Assembly (NCBI RefSeq): GCF_013041615.1
Contig: NZ_JABEPQ010000001.1
Location: 984,976 to 1,048,975 of the forward strand
DNA: 64,000 bases
From: Knoellia koreensis
Lineage (GTDB): Bacteria; Actinomycetota; Actinomycetes; Actinomycetales; Dermatophilaceae
Direction: 5' to 3'
Shown here: positions 38,839 to 47,805 of the stretch, one piece after another
Position numbering within the stretch: the stretch's first letter is position 1
How the letters are laid out: every line of letters begins with the position of its first letter
Made by a program: the position numbers and the translations under genes
The notes under the pieces: model-generated
What the model was told of the DNA's origin: nothing
The model's input: the letters and a program-made list of their open reading frames with translations, nothing else
Databases searched by the model: none

Positions 38839-39794
38839 GCGAGAGCCAGCTGCTCGCCGAGCTGCGACCGGTGTCGTTCGCGATCGCCTATCGCATGCTC
38901 GGCAGCGTCACCGAGGCCGAGGACGTCGTGCAGGAGGCGCTGTTGCGCGTGCACCAGGCGGTCGAGGCCGGCGAGCAGATCGCCTCGCCGCGGGCGTTCG
39001 TGGCGACGGTGACGACGCGGCTGGCGATCAACGAGCTGAAGTCGGCCCGGGCGCGACGGGAGAGCTACGTCGGTGCGTGGCTGCCGGAACCCATCCTCAC
39101 CGACGGCCCGGGCGTGTCGTTTGGCGCTGGAATAGCTTCTGCCACAACGGCTTTCGATGACCCGGCACGGCATGCCGAGACCGCGGACTCGCTGTCCCTG
39201 GCGATGCTCGTGCTGCTCGAGAGCCTCTCCCCCGAACAGCGTGCGGCGTTCCTGCTGCACGACGTGTTCGGCTACGGCTATGACGAGATCACCCAGATCG
39301 TCGACACCAGCGAAGCGAACGTACGCCAGCTGACCAGCCGCGCCAGGGCTCGGGTGAAGGAGGGCCGACCGCGCTTCACGACGACCCGGCAACAGCACGC
39401 CGAGCTGGCGCGGCGGTTCTTCGCCGCGGCCGAGCAGGGCGACCTGGCCGGCTTGGAGTCACTGCTGGCCCACGATGTCGAGCTGACCGGCGACGGTGGC
39501 GGCAAGGCTCCGGCCCTGGCTCGCACGCTGCGCGGTCGCAGCCGGGTCGCGCACACCCTGCTCAACTGGCTCAAGCTGCGCGAGCGGGTGCCGGAGGTGA
39601 CGCTGCGCCAGGTCGAGGTCAACGGCGGACCGGGGGCGCTGTTCGTCGACGGCGAGGCCCGGGTGCTGGCCGTGTGGTGGCTGGACATCTCCGGCGGCGA
39701 GGTCGTCGGGGTGCGCTCGATCGTCAACCCCGACAAGCTCGCCCACCTCGGTGAGGTGGGTGACATGGTGGCCCTGCTCCGCGCCACCCGCTGA
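38835..39794 (+). CDS. ECF41-type sigma factor with SnoaL-like C-terminal domain
   Basis: 319-residue extracytoplasmic-function sigma factor. Sigma region 2 is at the N-terminus (FAIAYRMLGSVTEAEDVVQEALLRV) and region 4 around FGYGYDEITQIVDTSEANVRQLTSRAR. Two ECF41 hallmarks are present: WLPEP (residues 82-86) between the sigma domains and DGGGK near residue 218 in the C-terminal SnoaL-like domain, plus a NPDKL near the end. In this group the C-terminal domain controls the sigma factor instead of a separate anti-sigma. It follows the epimerase gene with overlap. Confidence 0.92.
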   Translation: MSESQLLAELRPVSFAIAYRMLGSVTEAEDVVQEALLRVHQAVEAGEQIASPRAFVATVTTRLAINELKSARARRESYVGAWLPEPILTDGPGVSFGAGIASATTAFDDPARHAETADSLSLAMLVLLESLSPEQRAAFLLHDVFGYGYDEITQIVDTSEANVRQLTSRARARVKEGRPRFTTTRQQHAELARRFFAAAEQGDLAGLESLLAHDVELTGDGGGKAPALARTLRGRSRVAHTLLNWLKLRERVPEVTLRQVEVNGGPGALFVDGEARVLAVWWLDISGGEVVGVRSIVNPDKLAHLGEVGDMVALLRATR

Positions 39795-39809
39795 CCCGCC
39801 CCCGCCCCC

Positions 39810-39895
39810 GCTTTTCCGCGTCATGCGGGAAAGTCAGGTTCGCTCGGGTTAGTAGACCGAGCGAACATGCATGTTGGCGCATGACGCGGAAAAGC
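39810..39895 (+). repeat. nested-palindrome element, copy 2 (after the ECF41 gene)
   Basis: Outer arms GCTTTTCCGCGTCATGCG (39810-39827) and its complement (39878-39895) enclose an inner dyad GTTCGCTCGG...CCGAGCGAAC. It starts 15 bases past the ECF41 stop. It matches copy 1 read on the opposite strand, sharing TAGTAGACCG and GCGAAC in the inner loop. Each copy is thus in the sense orientation of the gene it follows. Confidence 0.85.
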
Positions 39896-40177
39896 TGTGA
39901 CCACCCCGGTTATGACGTCTCGTTATGGATCGCATAACATCGCGTTCGTGGTTGATGACGTTCTCGAAGGACCTGCCGCTCGGCTCCTCGTCTGTCGGTA
40001 GCCGCGTGCCGGTGCACTGACAGCACCGCGCGCGGCCTGCCTCGCGTCTCCATCGATCTCTCGCCTGCTCCACCCCAGCCTGACCAGGCCCGTGCGCAAG
40101 GGCGCGCCGGGTCGATCGCCCACGCCCTGCACCGGTCCCCACCGGCGGACCAAGGGCCCTATCTCCCAAGGAAGCTC
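39896..40177 (+). promoter_or_regulatory. leader region of the amino-acid transporter with a GTTATG/CATAAC dyad
   Basis: The 282 bases between the repeat element and the binding-protein start carry no convincing gene. GTTATG (39922-39927) and CATAAC (39933-39938) form a short dyad, with another TTATGAC just upstream at about 39910. This is the most AT-rich spot of the region, so a promoter or operator for the transporter is likely here. Short frames exist (for example from about 39951) but have no ribosome sites. Confidence 0.4.
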
Positions 40178-41029
40178 ATGTCTGCACGCTCTCGTCTTCT
40201 GTCCGTCGCGTCCGTCACCGTGCTCGCCCTCGGCCTCGCCGCCTGCGGTGGCGGCTCGGGCAGCGACACCGCCGGCGCCTCCAAGGACAACCCGTACGAC
40301 CTGCAGCAGCCGGGCGTCCTGCGCGCCGGGACGCTCACCGACGCCCCGCCGAACGTGTACCTCAAGGACGGCAAGTTCACCGGCTTCGACAACGACCTGC
40401 TGACGGCCGTCGCGGCCAAGCTCGACCTCAAGGTCGAGTTCGTCGGCACCGAGTTCAGCTCGCTGCTGGCGCAGGTCAAGACCCGCAAGTTCGACATCGG
40501 CTCGTCGTCGATCAGCATCACCGAGAAGCGCAAGCAGACGGTGGCGTTCACCAACAAGTACGACTTCGGGTTCCTCGGGCTCGACGTCCCGGCCGCGTCG
40601 ACCGTCAAGGGATTCGACCAGCTGTCCGGCAAGCGCGTTGTCGTCGTCCAGGGCACCGTGCAGGACGACTACGCCACCCGCAGCAACCTCAACCCCGTGC
40701 GCGTGCCGGACTACAACGCGGCGCTCAACCAGCTCAAGTCCGGCACGGCGGACGCCTGGATCACCCCGGCCGAGATCGGCGAGAAGTCGGCGACCGAGTC
40801 CGGCGGCAAGGTCAAGGCTGTTGCCAAGCAGCTCGACACCGGCGGCATGGGATTCGCTGTGGCACAGGACAACCCGAAGCTGCGCGACGCCGTGAACAAG
40901 GCCCTCGATGAGGTCATCGCCGACGGTACGTGGGCCAAGCTGCAGAAGCAGTACTACCCCAGCCGCCCGATCCCGGCCGACTTCAAGCCCGGCAGCGGCT
41001 CGGTCGCCCCGGCCGGCCTGGACAACTGA
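40178..41029 (+). CDS. polar amino-acid ABC transporter, substrate-binding lipoprotein
   Basis: Extracytoplasmic solute-binding protein family 3, 283 residues. A lipoprotein signal ends in LAAC (Cys near residue 23). The body matches polar amino-acid binding proteins: GVLRAGTLTDAPPNVYLKDGKFTGFDNDLLTAVAAKL, then SSISITEKRKQTVAFTNKY. The ligand cannot be told from sequence. AAGGAA precedes the ATG at 40178. The permease and ATPase genes follow at once. Confidence 0.9.
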   Translation: MSARSRLLSVASVTVLALGLAACGGGSGSDTAGASKDNPYDLQQPGVLRAGTLTDAPPNVYLKDGKFTGFDNDLLTAVAAKLDLKVEFVGTEFSSLLAQVKTRKFDIGSSSISITEKRKQTVAFTNKYDFGFLGLDVPAASTVKGFDQLSGKRVVVVQGTVQDDYATRSNLNPVRVPDYNAALNQLKSGTADAWITPAEIGEKSATESGGKVKAVAKQLDTGGMGFAVAQDNPKLRDAVNKALDEVIADGTWAKLQKQYYPSRPIPADFKPGSGSVAPAGLDN

Positions 41030-41063
41030 GCCCTCGAGCTGAGACGACGAGAGAGGAGGGCCA

Positions 41064-41873
41064 GTGGACGTCCTGAACACGTTGTGGGAGACGTTCTTCG
41101 ACGTCGGGGCCATGCGCGAGGCGCTGCCCGAGCTGGTCGGCACGGGCCTGCGCAACACGCTCGTGCTGGCCCTCTTCTCCGCCGTCATCGGCACCGTCGT
41201 CGGGATGGTGCTGGCGGTGGCGGGCCTGTCGCAGAGCCGGTGGCTGCGCTGGCCGGCCCGGATCTACACCGACATCTTCCGGGGCCTGCCGGCGGCGGTG
41301 ACGATCCTGCTCATCGGGGTGGGGCTGTCGCCCGTCGGGCTGAAGATCTGGGGACCCAACCCGTTCCCCCTCGGCATCCTCGCCCTGTCGCTCATCGCCA
41401 GCGCCTACATCGGCGAGATCTTCCGGTCCGGCATCCAGAGCGTCGAGGCGGGACAGCTGGAGGCGGCGCGGGCACTGGGCTTCAGCCGTGGGGCCGGCAT
41501 GCGGCTCGTCGTCGTGCCGCAGGGCGTGCGGCGGGTCTTCCCCGCGCTGGTGAACCAGTTCATCGCGCTGATCAAGGAGTCGTCGCTCGTCTACTTCCTC
41601 GGCCTTCTCGCCAGCCAGCGCGACCTGTTCCGCATCGGCCAGGACGCCGCCGCCAACACCGGCAACCAGTCGGCCCTGCTGCTGGCCGGGTTGTTCTACC
41701 TCGTCATCACCATCCCGCTGACCCACGCCGTCAACGCGATCGACCGCCGTCTGCGTGAGGGACGTCGCGGCGACGGCGGACCGGCAGATCCGGCGACCGG
41801 CGAGACCGGCCCCGGCGGCGCCGCCGACGACCGCGTTCGCGGACCACTGGCTCTCACCCAGGAGGCACATTGA
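41064..41873 (+). CDS. polar amino-acid ABC transporter, permease
   Basis: Membrane permease of the HisM/GlnP type, 269 residues, with about five helices. The conserved EAA-loop is seen in [38 protein letters not shown]. The C-terminus has a Gly/Pro-rich tail. The GTG at 41064 follows GAGGAGGG. Its stop overlaps the ATPase start (TTGA). Confidence 0.9.
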   Translation: MDVLNTLWETFFDVGAMREALPELVGTGLRNTLVLALFSAVIGTVVGMVLAVAGLSQSRWLRWPARIYTDIFRGLPAAVTILLIGVGLSPVGLKIWGPNPFPLGILALSLIASAYIGEIFRSGIQSVEAGQLEAARALGFSRGAGMRLVVVPQGVRRVFPALVNQFIALIKESSLVYFLGLLASQRDLFRIGQDAAANTGNQSALLLAGLFYLVITIPLTHAVNAIDRRLREGRRGDGGPADPATGETGPGGAADDRVRGPLALTQEAH

Positions 41874-42643
41874 GCACCCCGGCCACGACCCCCGCCCCGG
41901 CCTCGGCCCAGGCACTACAGGGGATTTCGGTCGCCACGCGCGACGTCCACCTCTCGTTCGGCCGCAACCGGGTCCTGCGTGGCATCGACCTCGACGTGCC
42001 TGCGGCCACGACGGCCTGCGTGATCGGACCATCCGGCTCGGGCAAGTCGACGCTGTTGCGGGTCGTCAACCGCCTGCTCGAACCCGACCGTGGCGATGTG
42101 CTGCTGGACGGCCGGAGCGTGCTCGCGGACGACCCGGACCTCCTGCGCCAGCGGGTGGGCATGGTGTTCCAGCAGTTCAACCTGTTCCCGCACAAGACGG
42201 TTCGCGCCAACATCACGCTCGGCCTGACCAAGCTCAAGGGGCTGTCCAAGGACGAAGCGGACGAGCTCGCCCTCACCCACCTCGAGCGGGTGGGCCTGGC
42301 ACACAAGGCCGACGTACGTCCGGGCAACCTCTCGGGTGGTCAGCAGCAGCGGGTCGCCATCGCCCGCGCCCTCGCCATGGAGCCGCAGGTGATGCTCTTC
42401 GACGAGGCCACCTCGGCGCTCGACCCCGAGCTGGTCAAGGGCGTCCTCGCCACCATGGCCGACCTCGCCTCCGGCGGCATGACGATGCTCGTCGTGACCC
42501 ACGAGATGGGCTTCGCCCGGTCCGTGGCCGACCAGGTGCTCTTCATGGACCAGGGCCTCGTCGTGGAGTCCGGTCCCCCGGCACAGGTCTTCGACGACCC
42601 CGGCACCGACCGCTTGCGCAGGTTCCTGTCACAAGTGCTCTGA
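41870..42643 (+). CDS. polar amino-acid ABC transporter, ATP-binding protein
   Basis: ABC ATPase, 257 residues. It shows Walker [11 protein letters not shown]-loop [12 protein letters not shown], signature [15 protein letters not shown] and Walker [15 protein letters not shown], followed by the H-loop THEMGFA. It starts at TTG (41870), overlapping the permease stop; GGAGG lies five bases upstream. The N-terminal ~25 residues are a Pro/Ala extension. Completes the binding protein/permease/ATPase unit. Confidence 0.93.
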   Translation: MSTPATTPAPASAQALQGISVATRDVHLSFGRNRVLRGIDLDVPAATTACVIGPSGSGKSTLLRVVNRLLEPDRGDVLLDGRSVLADDPDLLRQRVGMVFQQFNLFPHKTVRANITLGLTKLKGLSKDEADELALTHLERVGLAHKADVRPGNLSGGQQQRVAIARALAMEPQVMLFDEATSALDPELVKGVLATMADLASGGMTMLVVTHEMGFARSVADQVLFMDQGLVVESGPPAQVFDDPGTDRLRRFLSQVL

Positions 42644-42670
42644 GCTCACCTTCCGACGTCTCCACACGCA

Positions 42671-42710
42671 CAGGTATGCCGCGTGGGCACGTGCCCACGC
42701 GGCATACCTG
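42671..42710. repeat. perfect 40-bp palindrome made of two GTATGCCG words
   Basis: CAGGTATGCCGCGTGGGCAC followed by its exact complement. It lies 27 bases past the ATPase stop and 33 bases before the stop of the converging aldo/keto reductase gene, so it sits where a shared terminator is expected. Confidence 0.9.
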
Positions 42711-42743
42711 TCGTCTGTGGTTGTGGCGAAACGCGTTGGGGCG

Positions 42744-43754
42744 TCAGGCGACTCGCGTCTGCGGCGCGTTCTCCTCGGTCTTGCCCGGGTCTCGCTCCAC
42801 GACGTCACCGAGCGCCTCGTCGATCGCCGTCATGACCTCGGGCTCGAGCTTCACCCCGGCGGCCTTGACGTTCTCGTGCACCTGCTCGGGGCGCGAGGCG
42901 CCGACGAGCGCGGCGGCGACGTTGGGGTTCTGGAGCACCCACGCGACCGCGAGCTGGGCCATCGTCAGGCCGGCCTCGTCGGCGATGGGGCGCAGCCGCT
43001 CGACACGGGTGAGCACGTCGTCGCGCAGGAAACGCTTCACGAAGTCGGCGCCACCCTTCTCGTCGGTGGCGCGCGAGCCCGCGGGCGGCGGCTGGCCGGG
43101 CTGGTACTTGCCGGTGAGAACGCCCTGGGCGATCGGGCTCCAGACGATCTGGCTGATGCCGAGCTCTTCGCAGGCGGGGACGACCTCGTCCTCGATGACG
43201 CGCCAGAGCATGTTGTACTGCGGCTGGCTCGAGATGAGCTGGATGTTCAGCTCCTGGGCGAGGCGGTGGCCCTCGCGGATCTGGTCGGCGGTCCACTCAC
43301 TGACGCCGATGTAGAGGGCCTTGCCCTGGCGCACGACGTCGGCGAAGGCGGTCATCGTCTCCTCGAGCGGCGTCTCGGTGTCGAACCGGTGGGCCTGGTA
43401 GAGGTCGACGTAGTCGGTCTGGAGCCGCTGCAGGCTGCCGTTGATCGACTCCATGATGTGCTTGCGCGACAGGCCGGTGTCGTTCTTGCCGCCGGGGCCG
43501 GTGGGCCAGTAGACCTTGGTGAAGATCTCGAGGCTCTCGCGGCGCTCGCCCGCCAGGGCCTCACCGAGGACGGTCTCAGCTTTGGTGTTCGCGTAGACGT
43601 CAGCGGTGTCGAAGGTGCTGATGCCGACGTCGAGGGCCGCGCGGACGCACTCCTTCGCGACGTCGTTCTCGACCTGGGAGCCGTGGGTGAGCCAGTTGCC
43701 GTACGTGATCTCGGAGATCTTGAGGCCGCTGTTGCCGAGGTATCGGAAGTCCAT
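42744..43754 (-). CDS. aldo/keto reductase (Kv-channel beta-subunit-like)
   Basis: NADPH-dependent (beta/alpha)8-barrel aldo/keto reductase, 336 residues. The catalytic tetrad is partly readable: Asp and Tyr in STFDTADVYANTKAE, and a Lys in LEIFTKVYWP. The potassium-channel-beta-subunit group is suggested by MDFRYLGNSGLKISEITYGNW and LISSQPQYNML. The ATG at 43754 follows GGGAGC. The substrate is unknown. Nothing recognisable lies upstream between it and the NERD helicase gene except a hairpin. Confidence 0.9.
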   Translation of the reverse strand: MDFRYLGNSGLKISEITYGNWLTHGSQVENDVAKECVRAALDVGISTFDTADVYANTKAETVLGEALAGERRESLEIFTKVYWPTGPGGKNDTGLSRKHIMESINGSLQRLQTDYVDLYQAHRFDTETPLEETMTAFADVVRQGKALYIGVSEWTADQIREGHRLAQELNIQLISSQPQYNMLWRVIEDEVVPACEELGISQIVWSPIAQGVLTGKYQPGQPPPAGSRATDEKGGADFVKRFLRDDVLTRVERLRPIADEAGLTMAQLAVAWVLQNPNVAAALVGASRPEQVHENVKAAGVKLEPEVMTAIDEALGDVVERDPGKTEENAPQTRVA

Positions 43755-43945
43755 GCTCCCAACATATGTCGCGTGGTCGAGGCTCGCGCCGGCGCCTGCG
43801 GTTCGCTGGCCGATGCCGACCGCGCGATCGCCGGTGGAGCGCTCAACCCCCGACGGCGACGACCTGCGCCGGCTGCGGGTCGCCCAGTCACCCCGGCCGT
43901 CGAGGTCTTCCGCGCCGCTCTCGTCTGACATCTGGCGCGCCCCGG

Positions 43946-43979
43946 CTGGGCCGGCCCGGGACATCCCGGGTCGGCCCAG
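43946..43979 (-). terminator. putative terminator of the NERD-helicase gene
   Basis: CTGGGCCGGCCCGGG and CCCGGGTCGGCCCAG form a 15-bp stem with one G-U pair and a 4-base loop. It lies 16 bases past the stop of the NERD-helicase gene on the minus strand. No T-run follows. Confidence 0.6.
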
Positions 43980-43994
43980 GGCCGCCCGCTCGCC

Positions 43995-45674
43995 TCAGAT
44001 ACCGAGCTGGCGAGCCACCGCATCGCCACCCATCTCGCGCACCACCTCGGGGATGCCGACGACGACGAGCACGTCGGTGGCTCGCGACATCCCGACGTAG
44101 AGGCGTTCGCGTGACCGGTCGCTCACCTCGTCCTGGTTGACGCACAGCACGACGGCGCGGCGCTCGAGCCCCTTGCAGCCGAGGACGTGGCCGAAGAAGA
44201 GGTCGTCGCCCTCCCAGAAGGTGCGCCAGTACTCGCGCTGGTCGGAGTCACCGGCGAGCTTGACCTGCTGGGGGTGGCGGCTCCCCGTCGTGATGAGGGC
44301 GATGTCGCGGTGACGCCACCCAGCCTCGAGCAGCTCGAGGGCCTGCTCGTCCGCGGCGTCGATCGCGTCGCCCTTCGTCGCGACCGCGACGAACCGCACC
44401 TCCACCCCGTCTCCCCCACGCGGTGTCATGCGCATCGGCGCGAGGGGTCCGAATGCGGCAGCGATCTGCTTGGTGTTGCGCAGGTTGTGGTCGAGGACGA
44501 GCGGCACCAGAGGCACGGGCGGCTGGCCGAACCGGGAGAAGATCCGCTGGTTCTCGTCGGAGTAGACGTAGAGCCCGCCGGTCTCCTCATCGCGCAGCGC
44601 CCGCATCAGGGGTGTCCACCAGGCGTCGGCGAAGTCCTGCGCCTCGTCGACGACGATCGCGTCGAACTTGTGCCCGTGGTCTAGCTCCGAGGCGAGCTCG
44701 GCCATCTGGGCCGGGAGATCTTCCTCCCAGAATGCCGCGTTCTCACGACTCCCGTCCGGCCCACCCCAGTGCTGCCCGAGCTCGTGGAAGGTGCCGACGA
44801 ACGCCGGTCGGTGCTTGCGCGGCGCAGCGGCGACCTGGCGCTTGAAGTACTCGGCCAGGCCGATCGAGTAGCACACGAGTGCAACGCGTTTCGGGCTGTG
44901 GTCCTCGCCGTCGCGGTTGAGGAGACCGCGCGTCATCTCCTTGGCCTGGGTCAGCGCCAGCACCGTCTTGCCGCTGCCGGCACCGCCGCGGACCTCGACC
45001 CGGTTGAGCAGCCGCGTCACCTTGAGCAGGGTCGACTGCTCCAGCGTGAGCCGGTCGGCCTCACCCTCGCGGTCGTCGGCCACGGCCGACGGGCTGCTCA
45101 CGGGCAGCTGCCGCCCGCGCAGGATCTCCAGCACCAGCTCGACATCGTCCGGGTCGGGCGTCCTGTTGCGGGACTCCTGCTGCATCGGGATGTCGCGGAC
45201 CCTCTCCCCGAGCGACTCCTGGTCGCCGCGGTCGTGCACCGCCCACCGCGGTGTCTCCGGCAGCGCGAAGTCTGCATCGACGTCGGAGTAGGGGAAGACG
45301 ACGCAGTGGCCCCAACGGACGCGGCTGCGCGACGAGTCCTTCCAGCGCGGGTCCTGCTCGACGTACTCGCGCAGCGCGTACAGGTTGTCGCGCGCCTGAC
45401 CGACCGGGTCGATGACCGCGGTGCCGCTGCCGCGGGACTGCATCCACTGACCGTCCTGCACCCAGACCGAGCCGCCCTTGACCTCGAGCACGACGAACCC
45501 GGCACCCGGCATGAGCGCCACCAGGTCGAGCTCGAAGTCCTTGCGGCGGTTGGTGAGTCGCACGCCCGCGAGCACGACGTCGTCAGCGCCGAGCTGGCGC
45601 ACGAGCCGCTGCCACACCTCACGCTCGGACTCCGTCGCGAGCTGCGGGTCGGCCGGAACGGGACGCGCCGGCAT
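43995..45674 (-). CDS. NERD nuclease-domain / UvrD-like helicase fusion
   Basis: 559-residue protein. Residues ~15-130 form a NERD domain (nuclease-related): KDFELDLVALMPGAGFVVLEVKGGSVW with the acidic Asp and Glu-x-Lys pattern expected for an active site. The rest is a superfamily-1 helicase: Walker A GGAGSGKTVLALTQA, Walker B VVDEAQDFADAWW, SDENQRIFSRFG, and near the C-terminus SRERLYVGMSRATDVLVVVG. The ATG at 45674 has GGGGAGGAG upstream and is only two bases past the stop of the zinc-ribbon gene, so the two are coupled. NERD-helicase proteins occur in DNA repair and phage-defence settings; which applies here is unknown. Confidence 0.85.
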   Translation of the reverse strand: MPARPVPADPQLATESEREVWQRLVRQLGADDVVLAGVRLTNRRKDFELDLVALMPGAGFVVLEVKGGSVWVQDGQWMQSRGSGTAVIDPVGQARDNLYALREYVEQDPRWKDSSRSRVRWGHCVVFPYSDVDADFALPETPRWAVHDRGDQESLGERVRDIPMQQESRNRTPDPDDVELVLEILRGRQLPVSSPSAVADDREGEADRLTLEQSTLLKVTRLLNRVEVRGGAGSGKTVLALTQAKEMTRGLLNRDGEDHSPKRVALVCYSIGLAEYFKRQVAAAPRKHRPAFVGTFHELGQHWGGPDGSRENAAFWEEDLPAQMAELASELDHGHKFDAIVVDEAQDFADAWWTPLMRALRDEETGGLYVYSDENQRIFSRFGQPPVPLVPLVLDHNLRNTKQIAAAFGPLAPMRMTPRGGDGVEVRFVAVATKGDAIDAADEQALELLEAGWRHRDIALITTGSRHPQQVKLAGDSDQREYWRTFWEGDDLFFGHVLGCKGLERRAVVLCVNQDEVSDRSRERLYVGMSRATDVLVVVGIPEVVREMGGDAVARQLGI

Positions 45675-45676
45675 AC

Positions 45677-46363
45677 TCACTCCTCCCCTGCTGGACCGTC
45701 GCCCGCAGCATGCCAGTCCTGCGGCCACGAGGTGCCGCAACGGGAGCACTGGAACCGTTCGGACGACACGACGCAACCGCCCTCGAGGTAGTGCTGGCCG
45801 GGGTCCTCCGGCGAGGTCGGCCCGACGCCACCGTCGGTGTCGCTCCACCGCGGAATCGGCAGCCCCCACTGGATCGGCCGACCGAACCCGCCGCAGGTCG
45901 GGCAGGTGACGTCGAGGTTCCAGAGGCCGAGCAGCAGGCGGCGCTCGTCACCGGTGACCACGCGCGGTCTTGGTTGGACGTGGTCGGTCGCGCGACCGCG
46001 AGCCAGCTCGTCCACCTCGTCGAGGCCGATGGACTCATGCCGGTCGAACGCCAGCGCACTCACTCGCTGCCGCCCGGCACGGACCCGTCCGACCTCGACA
46101 ACCAGCGACGGTGGCCACATCCGGTCCGCGCCCCCGGTCTCGTCGGGTCCGAGCCACACGACGATGTCGCCGACGCGCAGCGGGGTGTCGCCGACCACGG
46201 TTGCGGCCGTGTCGACCCGCCAGTCCTCGCCGACCTCCTCCCAGTCTGCGGAGTCGAGGTCGAAGCCCGCGACCACCATGCGCCCCATCCCCAGGACGTG
46301 GGAGTGCGGTGGCGCCATCCGCGGGAGCGGCTCGAGCCCCCACCGAATCCAGTTGTCCTTCAA
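45677..46363 (-). CDS. zinc-ribbon protein coupled to the NERD helicase
   Basis: 228-residue protein. The C-terminal third has CPTCGGFGRPIQWG and later CSRCGTSWPQDWH, two CxxC pairs of a zinc ribbon. The N-terminal part is beta-rich (VVAGFDLDSADWEEVGEDW). The start is a TTG at 46363, chosen because GGAGGGAAAGG precedes it; a later ATG near 46318 lacks such a site. The product resembles no named family I can identify. Its tight coupling to the helicase suggests a partner, possibly for DNA or nucleotide sensing. Confidence 0.65.
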   Translation of the reverse strand: MKDNWIRWGLEPLPRMAPPHSHVLGMGRMVVAGFDLDSADWEEVGEDWRVDTAATVVGDTPLRVGDIVVWLGPDETGGADRMWPPSLVVEVGRVRAGRQRVSALAFDRHESIGLDEVDELARGRATDHVQPRPRVVTGDERRLLLGLWNLDVTCPTCGGFGRPIQWGLPIPRWSDTDGGVGPTSPEDPGQHYLEGGCVVSSERFQCSRCGTSWPQDWHAAGDGPAGEE

Positions 46364-46392
46364 TGCCTTTCCCTCCCCTGAGCCGACCGGAC

Positions 46393-46435
46393 GGTATGCC
46401 GCGCGGCCGACCCCTGCGCGACCACGCGGCATACC
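46393..46435. repeat. paired GTATGCCG hairpin (11-bp arms)
   Basis: GGTATGCCGCG (46393-46403) and its complement (46425-46435) with a 21-base spacer. It lies 7 bases past the stop of the DUF2510 gene, just before the zinc-ribbon gene start. Confidence 0.8.
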
Positions 46436-46442
46436 TCGGACG

Positions 46443-47246
46443 TCACCTGACGGTGACGCCCACCCCGCCGGAGAACATCGAGTCGTGCAGCTCGACCTTC
46501 GCGAGCGAGGCACCCTTGGGCAGGTCGAAGTAGACAGTGCCCTTGACCTGGTTGCCCGGGTTGATCTCCTCCCAGAGGACCTGTGAGGACTCGTCGGCCA
46601 TCGACGCCATCGAGTTGGCCGAGAACTTGCGGCCCTTGCTGTCGAAGGCGTACTGGTTGTCGGCGAACATCGACTGCGGCTCGTCGCCGATGTTCTCGAC
46701 CGTGAGCGCGACGGCGCAGAACTGACCCTGCGCCTTCTCCTTCAGGTAGGGGTTGGTCCCCACCGTGGCGATGCCGCACTTGACCGAGCGAACCGTGAAC
46801 GCGAACTTGCCGTCCCGCACCGTGGCGCCGACCTTCGGGGCCGCGGGCTTGACCGGGACCGCCTTGGCGGACGGCTTGGACGTCGGCTTCGGCGCCGCGC
46901 CGGGCTTCGAGGCCGCGCTCGGCTCGGAGACGGGCTCCGCCGCCTTGTCGTCGGCCGCGATGGAGGCCGACGCGGTGTCCTTCTGCGGCTCGTCCCCGCC
47001 GCCGCTGAGGGCGCCGATCACGACGAACAGGGCGATGATCGCGCCCGGGATCAGCACGCGCTTCCTGGCGTACCAGGCCCGCTGCGGCGCGGCCTGCGCC
47101 GCCCCGAACGTGGGCGCCCCGACCGTGGGCGCCCCGACAGTGGACACCCCTTCACCCGGAGCGAAGTGCTCCGTCCACGACTGGCCGTCCCAGTACCGCT
47201 GACGGCCGTCCGGCTGCGGGTACCACCCCGCCGGCGACTGACTCAT
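46443..47246 (-). CDS. DUF2510 membrane protein with DUF4352-like domain
   Basis: 267-residue protein. It begins with a DUF2510 motif (PAGWYPQPDGRQRYWDGQSW), a short repeated VGAPT stretch, and one transmembrane helix (VLIPGAIIALFVVIGALSGG). A Pro/Lys/Ala-rich linker leads to an extracytoplasmic DUF4352-like beta-domain (FAFTVRSVKCGIATVG, ALTVENIGDEPQSMF). The ATG at 47246 follows AAGGAGGAG. Function unknown; the layout is typical of actinobacterial surface proteins. Confidence 0.85.
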   Translation of the reverse strand: MSQSPAGWYPQPDGRQRYWDGQSWTEHFAPGEGVSTVGAPTVGAPTFGAAQAAPQRAWYARKRVLIPGAIIALFVVIGALSGGGDEPQKDTASASIAADDKAAEPVSEPSAASKPGAAPKPTSKPSAKAVPVKPAAPKVGATVRDGKFAFTVRSVKCGIATVGTNPYLKEKAQGQFCAVALTVENIGDEPQSMFADNQYAFDSKGRKFSANSMASMADESSQVLWEEINPGNQVKGTVYFDLPKGASLAKVELHDSMFSGGVGVTVR

Positions 47247-47565
47247 GCTTCCTACTCCTCCTTGATGCAGGCGGGACGATGAAAGGCACGACGACATGAG
47301 CCCGCGGATGGGCTGTCGCTGCTGGTTTCGACCCCGCTGCACCCGACTGGTGCAGCCCCCTCGTCCCTGCTGATGACCAAGCTAGAACCGAGGTCTGACA
47401 ACGGGTTTCGCGATCAGGCGTTCTGGGGCGTCCTGCGGGGTCGGCCGAACGGATGATCTTTGCGGTCATCGTCGCTGGTCAGGGCTGGTGGGCCAGATTT
47501 CGTTGCCACGCCTGGATTTTCCCGCGCCGAGGGTATGCCGCGTGGTTGCGCAGGCGCCTCCCTCC

Positions 47566-47605
47566 GGGATGCCAGGGGCGCACCAGAGCGCGCCCCTGGC
47601 ATCCC
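47566..47605. repeat. GGGATGCCAGGGGCGC palindrome, copy 1, in a 559-bp gene-free stretch
   Basis: GGGATGCCAGGGGCGC (47566-47581) and its exact complement (47590-47605) form a 16-bp hairpin. A second, slightly diverged copy is at 63130-63169. The surrounding gene-free stretch 47247-47805 also holds a single GTATGCCGCGTGG at about 47533 and the start region of the amidase gene; I found no other gene or clear promoter in it. Confidence 0.8.
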
Positions 47606-47805
47606 GCAGGCGGGGTGAGCCGACGGCGCACACCGCCGCCCTGTCTGGGCGACACGCCGAGCGAGCATCGTCCGAACGGCCCAATTCTGCAGGTCAGCGC
47701 GACACGAGACCGCTCTGCGCGTGACACTCTTCACTGCTGTCACACCCGTCACCCCAGTCTCCCGAGACTTCCCCCACTCTCCCCCCGACTCCCCCGGACG
47801 ATCCT

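Noticed and set aside
39951-40008. Short frames ahead of the amino-acid transporter (one ending LLVCR-stop) that might be a cysteine leader peptide
   Set aside because: They lack a ribosome site and a Cys-rich or conserved RHxDL-type motif; a chance frame is more likely.
42744-43754. Possible link of the aldo/keto reductase to the amino-acid transporter
   Set aside because: They converge and are separated by a palindrome, so they are not one operon.
46318-46513. Longer N-terminus for the zinc-ribbon gene up to 46513
   Set aside because: The extra part runs through the GTATGCCG hairpin and has Arg/Pro-rich random sequence; the TTG at 46363 has a good ribosome site.
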